A DNA stretch of 64,000 nt from Entonaema liquescens (Eukaryota; Ascomycota; Sordariomycetes; Xylariales; Xylariaceae), in contig CADCSX010000005.1 of NCBI GenBank assembly GCA_902805475.1, positions 102,001-166,000 on the forward strand. Direction: 5' to 3'. Below are positions 1 to 11,234 of the stretch, in pieces; positions within the stretch are counted from its first letter, which is position 1; each line of letters starts with the position of its first letter. Position numbers and translations under genes: made by a program. The notes below the pieces were generated by a model. That model saw nothing but the letters and a program-made list of their open reading frames with translations. It was not told the DNA's origin and made no database searches.

Positions 1-602
1 TTTGCTTGGGGGAGCGGGCGTACTGTTCTAGCACGGTAAACACCACCAAGTTCTCCATTGTCACCTTGGAGAGATCTGAGTTGTATGAGATAGCAAAAGC
101 CGTACCGGCGGCGGTGGATTCGTTGCGAGCATGCATTGCGCCTCCCAAACCGTCGGGGTTATCGATGAGACAGGTATCGGGAGACGGGCTGTGCCAGTCA
201 TCCGGGTGATCCTTTCCATCCGGCCACTCCGACGTGAATCTCCCGTCGTAAGAGAGGGTAGACATGGCTCTGTTGGAAGCTAGCTCGACGGTAAAAGATC
301 CGCCGGCCGGGAGGTCGAGATAGTCGCCGGGGCTAGGACGGAACTGATCCGAGTCGCAGCCGCGGTCGTGCTGCATCCACCACTGGCTCTTAGGGAGTTG
401 GAAAACCGGGCTTACCACCGTGTTGGTGTTTGGGTTTTCTACTCCGGGTTCCGTACCGTTCTAAGCTAGTTAGCGTGGGACGAAGACATAAGATGAAAGA
501 GTAACTTACAATACAGTACATGCCTTTGGCAAAAGCTGCGACGTGAGCTCGGACGAAGCCGACCGATGCCAGCGTGGCGACGACTGTGGTAGCAGACTTC
601 AT
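1..602 (-). CDS. Secreted AA14-like copper-dependent lytic polysaccharide monooxygenase (partial, C-terminus off the left edge)
   Basis: The start ATG is at 602-600. Exon 1 (602-510) encodes a hydrophobic signal peptide of about 19 residues ending VRA, so cleavage would expose an N-terminal histidine (HVAAFAKG), the first ligand expected of an LPMO copper 'histidine brace'. A 49-bp intron (509-461, GTAAGT donor, GCTAAC branch, CTTAG acceptor) joins to an exon running off the window. That exon reads NGTEPG, SQWWMQHDRGC, then DLPAGGSFTVELA and AISYNSDLSKVT, a layout I associate with fungal AA14-type proteins (reported as xylan-active oxidases of plant cell walls). The assignment is by recognition of the pattern; the C-terminal half, including the remaining copper ligands, is outside the window. 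Expected location is extracellular. Another secreted copper-binding LPMO-like family is the main alternative. Confidence 0.66.
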
Positions 603-2708
603 AGTACGGTATAGTTGTTATAAAGGCAAAAATTTAAAGTCTTAAGAGTCGATAAGAAATAAGCTTGAACATATTCCAAGACTCGAATATCGTGCCCAGA
701 TATCCATCTATTTAAGTGTCGTCTTTGGCAAGTTAGCCTATCCTTCAGCGTAGCCATTCCCACTGTTTCATCAGCCGTCGATGCAGCTTGAAGAGGCAAC
801 CCCTCAAGATGAAAGCTATTCGATGCGAGGTCATATTAAAGGAGCTGACGCCACCAGAAGAGGCTTGGCTCAGCCCAGATAGAGATAAATTATGGGCTTC
901 GGATCTCCAATAGGAAACCCCAAGTATTTAAGCTGTTGTGGAGTGCTATAATCAGCTTACTATTGGGCGGGATTTCGTGAAATTGCTTAGGGACCTACGC
1001 GATTTGTAGTTAAAATTAACGAGATGATTCTTTTTTTAGTTTCGCTATATCGCTTTCGACCTGTCATTGTTGTGTCTTACAAGCCGGGCCTTAGATGAAA
1101 CACAAGATCGCCGAGAGCTTTACGAGATAATCCAATCACAGACTTGCAGCTTTGGTTAACATTTCGGGCAATATTTTTGAGAACTGATCATAAGAAGCAA
1201 TTAAGACTCTTTCGATACCCGTGATATTTACTTCAATTTCGATATAAAATTAGCTAAGCGAAAGCCTTACACGTTTAGTCTCTAATGTCGTCAGCCTTAT
1301 ACTAGATAATAATTATCAAACATTGATGACGCAAAAACATGAACATATCAACACTTAACTTTTACCTCGGCTAAGGAGAAACTAAAGGCCTCGCTTTATT
1401 TAATTTCATGAATCATTTATAATATTAAGTTGCTCAGAACTATAAAGAATTTAATAAGTACGGTAGTTGCTGGAAAATAAAACCACGCTGTTTGCGACAC
1501 GTTTGGAAGCTCTAATACAGCAATTATGCAAGTGTCCTCCACGTCATTCTCTAAGTATCTCAATGGCCTCAAACCTCACTTTCGAGCCACTGGCGTCTGC
1601 GGCGCCGCCACACCGCACCATTGGTCCGGATGTTTGTATTTGTGGGGCGTGGAAATTGAGCGACTCGTACTTAGTGAGGTCTGAGGTAAATTGGTCCGTG
1701 CAGGCCGTCAGCGGTGGTTGTGAAATAAAAAAAATCAACATTACATTTACAAGGCATCAAAAAGTCAACAACAACGTTGAAAATAACCTCTATTTTATTA
1801 CTCGGGGTCATTACTATACTCTCCGATCCTCCCCGTCTTTTTGTATGTCTATAAGACGTTGCGTTGTAGTGTTGCGGCCTTCGATGTTAAAAGACGCGTT
1901 TTAACGTTCACTAAGACCCCCAAAACACTACTACTTCACAAACGCGCAACAGCAACACCAACGTCTAAAATATCTCTTATTTCATCGTTCGGGGCTAATA
2001 TAACGGCTTCCGTATCTCCTCGTTATATTTGCATGTCTATAAAACATTGCGCTGTAGCATCGCAACCCTCGACGCGTTGTGGTATTTCGTTAAAATACCG
2101 CGTTTGCTGCGGTTAGACGCGTTGCGACCGGGCCCCGCTTCTAATTCAATCGCGCCAACCTAACAAAACATTAGCAATTACATATATTCTATTCAATAGA
2201 TATTTACTTGACAACCAAAACGCGTTGTTGGATCGACTCTAATTCTATTAGATCTATTAGAGTGTATGTTAACCACCGCTCAAATCGATTTCGAACCAAT
2301 TTACCTTAGACCTCATGGTCGGTTGTTATTGTTAAATTGATGATTGGTCTAAAAGTGATGTGGCGAGAGGGTTACAACACAACGAACCATGTGGTCTGAG
2401 CTTACTGAGATAAGTCATTCTAGCTATAAGATTCTTTTCAATTAAGTATAACTCCGCAGAGACTAAGCGAAGCTTCGACGGCGATGCGAGCAGCTTATTA
2501 TATTCGAAAACAATAAGTTGTTAAATGGGGAATTTCATAAGTGACGAACAGTGATCTAGACGGGCCGTTCCGCAGGCGGTGCGGGGCTCTTTAGCAAGAA
2601 CACCGTGCCCGAATGTACGTACACCCCGAATTAAATTTTCTCCCGAAAAAACCAACACCGCAATCAGTGGGGCCATATCACAGCCAACCCCCTTCAATAT
2701 CCGATAAG
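603..2708. other. Intergenic, 2.1 kb, with degenerate duplicated segment
   Basis: No credible gene. It holds the promoters of the LPMO-like gene (left) and the TPR gene (right). Short open frames here show no family features. The stretch 1,600-2,120 contains two diverged copies of one segment (listed separately). Base composition is moderately A+T-rich, unlike the extreme block further right. Confidence 0.6.
1782..2085. repeat. Two diverged direct copies of a ~110-bp segment, RIP-like differences
   Basis: The segment near 1,782-1,890 recurs near 1,968-2,080, an offset of about 187-189 bp. The best-matching core is at 1,840-1,884 and 2,029-2,073. Nearly all differences in the core are transitions (C/T or G/A), as expected if a duplicated sequence was hit by RIP. 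No coding identity is recognisable, so it is probably a fragment of a decayed transposable element or local tandem duplication. Confidence 0.5.
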
Positions 2709-4306
2709 ATGGCGAAACCCAAGTCATTTACGAAGCAGCCGAAGGCGAAATCGAAAAAGGAACAAAAGTTAGAGTCGGCTGATGACTTTCAAGCTGCCGG
2801 TGTTGAGTTTGAAGAAGCGGCGGGAAAATGGCGTGCCGGAGACGCCGCCAAGTCCATGAGATTCTTTCGACGGGCCATCGACGTATATAACCAGGGACTT
2901 CGCAAGTTTCCTCAGAGCATTGATCTCGCGTATAACAAGTAAGGAACTATCTCTGAGTGCTTTCCAAGTCTTAGTTCTATGCTTGATTCGTGCGCCATAT
3001 GTTATTCTGATGAATATTTGGCTGATAACTTCCGCAGGGCCCGGGTGCAGTTAGAGATAGCTACGCATCCCATTCTTGTTGATGAATTAGAGCAGCCGTT
3101 AAGAGCCGTTCTGGATGAAGCTTTGGCGTCGCACCGGTATACCTTGCAGCTGGATCCGGAGAACTCAGATGCGCTTTTTAATACGTCTCAAGTTCTTACG
3201 GCCGTTGCCGAACTGATAGCTACTGACGAGGATGACGAAGCTGCTGGAGCCGAGGCCGAAGCATTGAAGGCGCTGCGGGAGGCGCTCGACCTTCAGAGCA
3301 CATGTCTTAGCTTGCAGGAGAAAAAATACCAGGAATTTCTTGAATTGGAACGTTTTGCCGACGAACAGAATACGAGCGACAAACCTGCGGCGGCTTCCGG
3401 GTCAAAAGAAGGCCCGGAACCTAGTAGCACCGAGGAAGACGATGAATGGTTCAACGTGATAGAACCCGTCACCAGCGACACGCTCGTTGATACGCTTCTC
3501 GCTCAGCTGGCTACTCTCACCACCTTCTGCAGCATTCTAAGCTCGTCTCCCGAAGCTGCTCCCCCGAGTACGCTCGCCTGGGTAGAAGAGATTTCGACGG
3601 GGCTCGTGGAAAGATTCGGACCATCTCGCGCGACAAGCAGAATAGGTTACAAGAGGTTGCGCTAGCGAGAGCCAATCTCATCTCGGCGATGCTGGAAGCA
3701 GGTTACAGGACCGGGAAGATAGACGCCGAGACTTACGGTCGAGAGCTCAACTCTGTTTTTTCTGATCCGGAACTTCAACTAGACACGTCTGTCGAAGGAC
3801 TTATGGCGAAATCGCGTTCTCTCCTAACGCTCAGCTCGGCGTTAGTGGATTCCGATAACGGTGATGCCCAGTCGCAAGCAATGTTGCGGTGGAATGTTCT
3901 CACGGCTAGCATAGCAAGCCTAAAGTCTGCTTCAGCTATACGGGGAATTTCTCAGGAGGACCTAGTCGCGACGCATATCTTGCGTGGTGACGCGTCCTTA
4001 TATCTCTACTCTATGGCGTTCCCGCCGGCGTCTCACCAGACAGCCGTCAACACGGCCCCGCAGAACGCCAAAAATGCAGAAGTATATTACCGCAATGCGA
4101 GCAGGTTAACCCCTGATGAGGAAGAGAGGGATGTCGCTTCCATAAAGTCGACAGTGGCACAGTATCTACAGGCCTATTCGCAAGGGAATACCCAAGGTGA
4201 TATAAGTGGATGGCTTAACTCTAGCCCGCGGGGTCAAGAGTGGGTTATGAAGCAGCTTGAGGATATGATTGCTGATAATATTGTGCCTGAAGCGCTATCT
4301 TCGTAG
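2709..4306 (+). pseudogene. TPR-repeat protein gene with an apparent 1-base frameshift (broken or sequencing error)
   Basis: The start is taken at 2,709 (MAKPKSF, lysine-rich N-terminus) because an upstream in-frame ATG adds only unconserved sequence. Exon 1 is 2,709-2,938, the intron 2,939-3,037 (GTAAGG...CGCAG) and exon 2 3,038-4,306. The N-terminal part (AGVEFEEAAGKW, RFFRRAIDVYNQGL, SIDLAYNKARVQLE, LDPENSDALFN) is a tetratricopeptide-like helical array followed by an acidic linker (EEDDEWFNV). It resembles a conserved ascomycete TPR family (UPF0661-like); ribosomal-protein chaperoning is only a guess. After codon GAA at 3,608-3,610 the reading frame must change: upstream is read in one frame, and KIRTISRDKQNRLQEVALAR and the rest of the protein in another. 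One extra A in the run 3,610-3,612 would restore a 499-residue protein. The downstream frame stays open to 4,306, so the lesion is recent, an assembly error, or translational frameshifting. Confidence 0.7.
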
Positions 4307-4757
4307 GACCTAGACGTTTCAGGTAATTCAAAACTCGATTGATACCCAACAGAATTTAGAGCATACGCATTTCAATATACGTAAGACGCTTGGGATATGT
4401 TTCTAGATGCGGATGTTCGCTCTTAATTCTTGTCGGTATTTTTCTTATAGCCAGAGTAGCCGCTCTTCGGGAATTCATACGTATTATTGAAGTTTACGAC
4501 GCCGAAAATATTTACGTAGGATAAGAGGAAACACATCCATACTCGAAGTGACGCGGTGGACATGGATACACACGATAGATCCCAGCACTTCATCGAAGTA
4601 CCGCCAGTTGACCTGCATCACAGTCACCGATAAGTACCCCTTTAGCAGTAGGTATTCGTATTGGTATCTCCATCCGCATAATCCGGTATTGCGGAGCCTT
4701 AGTCTTTGACCTATTTATAGGACTTCCAAATCTATGCTCACGCATAAAGGCTAGATC
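4307..4757. other. Intergenic between convergent gene ends
   Basis: This 451-bp stretch separates the stop codons of the TPR gene (plus) and the CobW-family gene (minus). It should hold the 3' UTRs and polyadenylation signals of both. I see no gene or RNA element in it. Confidence 0.6.
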
Positions 4758-6424
4758 TCAGTTCTTGTGATCCCCACCGTTGCTATGATCGTGGCCTTCG
4801 TGGCTAGTCTCGAGCCAATCTTCGAATCCATCCTCGAACAGCTCATCCAACTTCTCCTGGACATTGTCAGATTCCATCGCCTCTTCCCAGCTGTGGAATT
4901 CGTCGTCGTTTAAGAGACAGGCGTCGAGAGCCTTTCGCAAGCGCTGTTCGCCTCCTTTCCGCATCTGCTGGCCGATAAATACCAATTCCTGCCGTCGATC
5001 TCCCCACTTGCCGTCGAAATCTCGGGTTATGGCTTTCCTCGTCTCAGGATCGGAGGGCCACTCGTCCTCCGGAATCTCGCAGCGCCATAGGTCTTGTCCC
5101 GATATGGTCAGCATCACACCTGCTTGCGACCATTCGCCATACTAAATGAACAACACGTTAGCATTTAAATTTCGGCGACGAGTTGAGATACCTACCATCC
5201 TTAGCCTAGTTGCGAGCCATAGAAACCCCTTGGAGCGTAGAAGCGGCCCGAACGTCTCGTCTGCCATCTTTGATGCTAGTCGTGCCTTAGGATCGAGTTG
5301 AGGCTGTTCGTCTTCCATATCATCATCTTCTTCGTCCTCTTCTTCCTCGTCCTTCTCATCGACATCCATGTCCTCTCCTTCGATCTGATACTCGGTCTGG
5401 ATAACGACGAATACATTCTTGATCATATCCCAGAGTCGCTCTGGATGGAAGGGCCGACGGGCTCGATAGACGAATGTGCCTATGCCGTACTCCTCCGTCT
5501 CTGGGCTAATCTCTTCGTTTAGACTCTTGAGCCATCCGGCGCTTAGAGCCGCCTTCTCATAAGAGAACGAGCGGGTATCTAGTATATCGCCTATGTCTAG
5601 GCGGCACTTCGTCGTCGAGATGACCTTAGCGCTAGGGTTGAGCTTGCTTACGACCCCTTTGATCCGGTTGACTTCTTCCTTGCTGACCAAATCGCACTTG
5701 TTGACTATGACAATATCCGCGAATTCGACTTGGTCGACCTGCAGGTCGGAAATATTCCTGTCGTCCTCCTCTGGCACGTCTGTCTGGCGGTCGACTAAGA
5801 AATCGGCCGTTGCAAAGTCCTGCATGAAGTTGACGGCGTCCACCAGCGTGACGCAAGTATCCAGGCGTGCGACCTTGGATAGGCCACCGGATTTAAGGAT
5901 CTCGGCTAATTTTTTATTGGTCTCTTTATCGCCACCTTCGTCTGCTTCGAGGTCGTACCCTGCAGCGACGTGCATGTCGGCAAACCTGAATTTGTTGGTT
6001 AGCAGAGTGGTCGAGCTGTGCTGATGATATCTTGCGCTTACTCTTCGGAGAACGTCTCGGCGACTTGCATCGGCTCGCTAACTCCTGAACTCTCGATGAC
6101 GAGATACTCTACCTGCTTTTCCTCCGCTAATCTGGCAACTTCCTCGAGCAAGTCACCTCGTAAGGTGCAGCAAATGCATCCGTTCTGCATCGCCACAACC
6201 TGCTCCTCCTTGCGAGTAATATCGTGTGAAGTTAGTAGAGCCGCGTCGATGTTTAGAGCACCGACGTCGTTAACTATAACGCCGATGCGGAGACCATGGT
6301 CGGGAGATGTCAGGATATTTTCGAGGAGAGTGGTTTTACCCGAGCCGAGAAATCCGCTAAGGAGAGTAACCGGGAGGCGCCCCTCGGTCTTATTCGGGGC
6401 ATCAATGAGGCGTGCGGGAGCCAT
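4758..6424 (-). CDS. CobW/COG0523-family GTPase, putative metal (zinc) chaperone
   Basis: Three exons (6,424-6,042; 5,985-5,196; 5,141-4,758) separated by introns 5,986-6,041 and 5,142-5,195, giving 518 residues. The P-loop GFLGSGKTT is at about residues 24-32, the G3E-family metal-binding motif GCICC at about 82-86, then IESSGVSEP and the guanine-specificity motif NKCD. After the GTPase domain comes a strongly acidic stretch (MDVDEKDEEEEDEEDDD) and then the CobW C-terminal domain (FLWLATR, GEWSQAGVMLTI, DRRQELVFIG). The tail is His-rich (HEGHDHS, GGDH). Relatives of this family deliver zinc or other metals to client enzymes in a GTP-dependent way; the GCICC motif and His tail fit that. The exact client is not visible. 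The acidic insertion could bind metal or simply be disordered. Confidence 0.9.
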
Positions 6425-7499
6425 TATACCAGCTTTGACATACGGAGCGTATCACAACGTCTATTAGGGGTTCTACGAGAGAGAACAAATGTCCAGGTTT
6501 GAGATAAGACGAATGTTTTCTCACTTACAAGGGGCCAGACATTTTATATTATTACCTTCCCCTCGCTAGAATATGGGAGGGCTAGGGCAAAGACAAAGCC
6601 TGCAGCCGATACTACATCTCTTGCCCTATGAGCCGTGGATATTTGATCGCTTATCATCTTTTGTGAACTGATGAGACGGTTTGTGGGAGCACCTTGTTGG
6701 CCTCTCGGGGGCCGTTTACGTACTTTGCGAGAAGTACCTCCCCAAACGATATCTCTCTTCTTGCCGTGTACATCTTCCCTATCGAGCACCCCGGGTATAC
6801 CCCGTGGATGGTTCTGTCGTCTAGACTGCTTATAAAAGGCTGTCATCGTATGGCTTCGTTATTGAGGACCTTGATGGTAACGTTCATGCAGGGACGTCGG
6901 CGGACCTTGATGGCTATGGGGATCGTAGCTTAAAGTTGAGTAATTCGTGTTGTCTGATTGGCACACGTAGAAATGGTCGTATAAGGAGCCGCTATAACGT
7001 TATTAGTACGCTCTGGTGGTCAGTGTAAACCGGGAGTAGGCTATGGCTGCTATTTTCTGCTGTACTAAGACTGAACCGGTGGCACTCTAGAGTAATGGAC
7101 AGCCGAAATGAAATTGACCAAGTAAAGTTTCTTCGATATTGAGTCTTGATCAGTGAACATCCTTATATCCCATTGGTTGCCTATATAATATCCTCTGTGC
7201 AGCTTGAGATACTTGTATAGCTATCAACCAACCATATAAAGATAAAGCTATAGGCCTATATATGGTCACACTACTTACGTAGCTAAAGCCTAATCGCCAT
7301 GACCATACTAACAGGACGTTAGTACCTGCCTATAGGCGGCACTAAGAGCGAGCACACTTTAATAGTTCCACCATCTTCAGCAAGGACCCGAGTCTAGTCC
7401 GCAGCCTAGGCACTTCGGTCATCAACATGCCGTGCGGTTCATCATAGTGTCAATACTCCAATGACTTACCCAATTCTCGAAGATAAATATTTCCCTCGG
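6425..7499. other. Intergenic, 1.1 kb
   Basis: This contains the upstream region of the CobW-family gene and the 3' side of the DUF7907-like gene. Open frames near 6,544-6,933 on both strands show no signal peptide, domain or intron signals that would support a gene. No RNA gene is recognised. Confidence 0.5.
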
Positions 7500-8186
7500 C
7501 TACCTTACTCCTGAATACATGACCCAGACGATATTCGCTGGGTCCTCAAAGCATTTCACCGTGTTGGCGAGTTCGTGCGTTGAGTAACTCCCCGCTGGCA
7601 AGTCGGGCAGCTCGGCACATTGTGGCAAAAGCTCGACCACCACGCAGTTATTCGGGAGTTCGTATTCGTCGCGAAATGCCTTCACGGTCACAAATTGCCG
7701 GTCCGGCGGGTAGTATGGGATGTTTTCCTTGCAAGCTGCGAACAGGCTACTAGGGGCCGATAGCTCCGCCGTAGGGTTGGTCAGCGTAATGCCCGGCGTG
7801 CCGCTCCCTCTATCGATCCCAAGCCCGACGACTTTATCCGTATCGTGTAGATAGCGCATGACTATACCGTATGGAGTGAGGGGCGTCCCGGCATCGGTTA
7901 GAATATTGGAAGTTTGATGATAGACTTCGTCAGCGGTCCCGTTTTGGTAGAAGATCTGGCCTGGTGTTGTGTTGTTTAAGACAGCCGAGTTTAGTCCCGC
8001 TCCGATATGTGCTCCTTGCAAAGCCCACCAGTGGATTGGTGGCGAGAGATCATGAGTGCGATCGGTCACGTTGGCGATAAGTTTGAACCCTTTGGAGAAC
8101 GTTGAAGGGGGATACTGAGTATGCTGTGGGCCTGCAAATACAAACGATGCCGAAGCGGCAAGTAAGGCGGGAATATTAAATAGCAT
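7500..8186 (-). CDS. Small secreted protein, DUF7907-like, unknown function
   Basis: The start is placed at the internal ATG 8,186-8,184, because from there the protein opens with a clean signal peptide (MLFNIPALLAASASFVFAG) of about 19 residues; the upstream in-frame ATG at 8,315 would put a hydrophilic segment ahead of it. The mature protein of about 210 residues contains FKLIANVTDRTHDLSPPIHW, GAHIGAGLNSAVL and IFYQNGT, a layout I associate with secreted ascomycete proteins grouped as DUF7907. Cysteines in the second half (FAACKENI, NNCVVVELLPQC, VKCFEDP) could form disulfides. It is presumably extracellular or wall-associated. No catalytic motif is evident and no function is proposed. Confidence 0.72.
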   Translation of the reverse strand: MLFNIPALLAASASFVFAGPQHTQYPPSTFSKGFKLIANVTDRTHDLSPPIHWWALQGAHIGAGLNSAVLNNTTPGQIFYQNGTADEVYHQTSNILTDAGTPLTPYGIVMRYLHDTDKVVGLGIDRGSGTPGITLTNPTAELSAPSSLFAACKENIPYYPPDRQFVTVKAFRDEYELPNNCVVVELLPQCAELPDLPAGSYSTHELANTVKCFEDPANIVWVMYSGVR

Positions 8187-8875
8187 GATGAAGATGGTAA
8201 GACTTCCGCCGATTCCTGAGTCAAAGTACGAAGTCTGATATGCTGGTGCGATGATGACAATGGACGGACTGGTCTCTTTATGTTCAGATTCAGGTACATC
8301 CACGGGGTTGGCCACGTCAATCCGTAAAGGGAATACGAGCTTTCCTGTGCTTTGTGCCGCCTACAACAAAAGATACTCCGCGCTCATAAGACATGATCTA
8401 TTTCTTAATTAGGATCTATAGTGCGAGTGACGTAGTATCTGGCCTGGGCTGTTGGATTTGCTGAGTGCCAGTACTCCGTGCTAGCCTTAAGGTAACGCGA
8501 GCGGTGTACGATCCTATAAACTCAGAGAACGACCTCTCTCAGTAGTCTTACGTCTACTTAGCAGCTACCAAGATATATCTTCTGCGACTACTGGCACCGT
8601 TGATATGATGAAGACAGGAGAATAGTGCGTGAAACGGATAGGAACCCTTGACAGTAAAGCTGTAACATTTGAGTGTATTATTTAAAAGCAACCCTCATGA
8701 TGCGTTACTGATCCCGGTTAACGGAGGGAGAAAGAAAAAGTGTGGGATGAATACATAGACGTAACTTATTTATGCGTGCTGTATTTCCAAGATACCAGAA
8801 TCGTTCAAAGCTAATAAATCCAGTTGTAATATGAACAGATAGCTCTATGGGTATATCTCTATAATATACATTGAC
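8187..8875. other. Intergenic, 0.7 kb
   Basis: This lies between the start of the DUF7907-like gene and the stop of GUF1, both on the minus strand. It would contain the promoter of the former and the 3' UTR of the latter. No further feature is seen. Confidence 0.5.
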
Positions 8876-10930
8876 CTACTTGGCCAAGAACCTCTGGAAA
8901 GCTTCCTGTTCGATGACGACGTTACCAACAGCGCGCAACCTCTTGCGGCCCTCTTTCTGCTTCTCGAGTAGCTTCCTGCGGCGGCTGATATCACTGGCGT
9001 GCAACTTGGCGAGCACGTCCTTGCGGAAGGGCTTTAGCGTCTCTCGTGCGATGATCTTCTTGCCGACCGCGGCCTGTATCACGACTTCAAACATTTGCCG
9101 CTGCACGTGCTCCTTGAACTTGGTCACCCACTGCCGCCCTAACCGCTCTACTTGCGATAAATGCACCACCCGCGAGATGGCATCTACCGGTTCCTTATTG
9201 ACTAATAACTGCAGCTTGACCAGCTTGCTCTCACGCCATCCGGCATCCTCGTAATCCAGCGTCGCGTATCCCTTAGTCGCGCCCTTGAGCTTACCGAACA
9301 GGTCGTCAACTAGCTGTGCCGTAGGGATGCGGTACTTTAAGATAACCTGCATGCCGTGGAAGAACTCGATGCTCTCCTGCTCGCCGCGGTTGGCTTCGCA
9401 CAGCTCGATGGCACGGCCGAGGTATTCTTCTGGCACCGTTATAGTCGCCAGCACGTAAGGCTCGTAGAAAGTTGCGCCGCGGGTCCGTCCGTCGTCTGGA
9501 TCCGGGAAATCTGTGGGACTCTGCAGGACTGACTCGGTACCATCGCGCCACATGACTTTGGTCTGTACGGCGGGCTCCGTGATTATGATGCTCGCGCCGT
9601 GCTCCTGGCGAAGTCGGTCCTGGAATACGGAGCAGTGCAAGCTACCAAGGAAACCTATTCGCCAGCCTGCTCCCAGGGCCTCGGAGTGGTCCTTGTATAG
9701 GGTAACGCTACGATCGTTGAGCACAAGCTGGCCGATGCTGTCTGAAAGGCGGCTGTAGTCCGCGGGATCCGTGGGGAAAGCGGCGACGAAGACCATAGGT
9801 TTAGGCTCTTCGAAACCCGGATAAGGCTCGACGACATCTTCGGAACCGACGGTAGTAAAGGTGTCACCGATTTTGGCATCCTGGATCTTCTTCATGCCGG
9901 GGTTGAAATAGACGTAACCGACCTGGCCGGCGCGTAAGACGGTCTGCGGAACTTGTGTAGGGTACCGAATGCCGACCTCTCCGATGGTATACTTGTTTCC
10001 CGTCGCGAAACTCACTACATTGTCACCCGCCCTCACGGTCCCATCGAAGAGCCTAATTAAACAAATTACGCCGCGGAAGCTATCATACCACGAATCCACC
10101 AGGAGCATCCTTAGCGGCTTAGTCTCGTCGCCCGTAGGCGCTGGTATATTCTCTACCACGGCGGGTAATAGCTCTTTGACGTTGAGGCCAGTCTTTGCGC
10201 TTACTCCGATAGCCTTGCTGGAGTCCAGCTCAAAGGTAGACTCGAGCTGCTCTAACACTCTCGGCACATCGGCGGCGACCATATCTATCTTGTTGATGAC
10301 CGGTAAAATCTTGAGTCCTTCGGCGAAGGCGAGGTAGAAGTTGGCAACTGTCTGGGCTTGCACTCCCTGGCTCGCGTCCACTAGCAATATAGCTCCTCCA
10401 CAGCTCGCGTACGACCTTGTCACTTCGGCGCGGAAGTCGACGTGGCCGGGCGTGTCGACGAGATGTAGTAAGTAATCGACACCGTGGTGGTTGTAGATCA
10501 TAGTGCAGGTTTGAGCTTTGACGGTGATACCCCTCTCGCGCTCGACTTCGAGAGTATCAAGAATCTGACGGTTGGCATTGGAAGATGATATGGTGCCTGT
10601 AATCTCGAGTAGACGGTCCGACAGCGTGGATTTGCCGTGGTCGATGTGGGCCACGATGCAGAAGTTGCGAAAGCGCTCGATGGGGATCGCCGCGATGCGA
10701 CGCTCGAGGTCGCTAACTACACCCGCTTTGGAGCTGTTATATCTTCGAGGAATGTGTGATACACCAGATAGAAAACTTAGCCGTGGCACCGCTCCAGCCC
10801 TCCGTGGAAATTGGAGAGAGGGCCATCTTGGCTTCAAGGCGCCGCTACTATATGCCGTACGGAGGGAAGAAGGGCGGAGACATGATCGCATGAGACCGAA
10901 TTCCAATGGAAGATTCAATCTACCACCCAT
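8876..10930 (-). CDS. GUF1: Mitochondrial translation GTPase Guf1 (LepA/EF4 homologue)
   Basis: An intronless 684-codon frame with the canonical LepA/EF4 architecture. The first about 70 residues are Arg/Ser-rich without acidic clusters (RSCLRPSSLRTAY, PRRYNSSKAG), as in a mitochondrial presequence; the second Met (codon 14) could equally be the start. The GTPase motifs are in order: AHIDHGKS (about residues 94-101), RERGITVKAQT (about 131-141), DTPGH (about 159-163) and NKID (about 213-216), followed by SAKTG. The C-terminal LepA-specific domain ends KLLEKQKEGRKRLRAVG. The protein associates with mitochondrial ribosomes and supports elongation fidelity under stress; this role is known for the family. 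It is divergent from MAD2 with 304 bp between the two start codons. Confidence 0.97.
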   Translation of the reverse strand: MGGRLNLPLEFGLMRSCLRPSSLRTAYSSGALKPRWPSLQFPRRAGAVPRLSFLSGVSHIPRRYNSSKAGVVSDLERRIAAIPIERFRNFCIVAHIDHGKSTLSDRLLEITGTISSSNANRQILDTLEVERERGITVKAQTCTMIYNHHGVDYLLHLVDTPGHVDFRAEVTRSYASCGGAILLVDASQGVQAQTVANFYLAFAEGLKILPVINKIDMVAADVPRVLEQLESTFELDSSKAIGVSAKTGLNVKELLPAVVENIPAPTGDETKPLRMLLVDSWYDSFRGVICLIRLFDGTVRAGDNVVSFATGNKYTIGEVGIRYPTQVPQTVLRAGQVGYVYFNPGMKKIQDAKIGDTFTTVGSEDVVEPYPGFEEPKPMVFVAAFPTDPADYSRLSDSIGQLVLNDRSVTLYKDHSEALGAGWRIGFLGSLHCSVFQDRLRQEHGASIIITEPAVQTKVMWRDGTESVLQSPTDFPDPDDGRTRGATFYEPYVLATITVPEEYLGRAIELCEANRGEQESIEFFHGMQVILKYRIPTAQLVDDLFGKLKGATKGYATLDYEDAGWRESKLVKLQLLVNKEPVDAISRVVHLSQVERLGRQWVTKFKEHVQRQMFEVVIQAAVGKKIIARETLKPFRKDVLAKLHASDISRRRKLLEKQKEGRKRLRAVGNVVIEQEAFQRFLAK

Positions 10931-11234
10931 CCATACGAATTGCGCTATCTTGGCCTTGTCGGTTTTGGAATCAGGAACATGTGAAGCTATTCCCGACTAG
11001 TGGGATGCAATAAAAATTCCCTGGGTTAGAGTCGAGGGTATATGTTATCGATAAGGCCGTATCTTATCGTTATCCAGCATATGAACGGTCCTTTGGTTTC
11101 CAATTCCATCACCCCGCCAAAGTTTTAAAGTAAACAAACCTCGACAACTCGATCAATAGAAAGATACACATCTCTCAACTTTCAGACGCAAGTTTAAATT
11201 CAATAGAAACGCATACACCAGAGAATCATTCACG
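10931..11234. promoter_or_regulatory. Shared divergent promoter region of GUF1 and MAD2
   Basis: Only 304 bp separate the two divergent start codons, so both core promoters must lie here, possibly overlapping. No specific operator or TATA element can be assigned with confidence. Confidence 0.55.

Noticed and set aside
1467..2116. 145- and 91-codon open frames as real genes
   Set aside because: They overlap the diverged duplicated segment, lack signal or domain features, and run through repeats.
3600..3690. A small intron as the explanation of the TPR gene frame change
   Set aside because: Available GT...AG pairs would give introns near 30 bp, too short, and would remove residues that read as conserved; a 1-base loss in the A run explains it more simply.
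6544..6933. Overlapping open frames upstream of the CobW-family gene
   Set aside because: Both strands open over the same bases, neither with recognisable domains.
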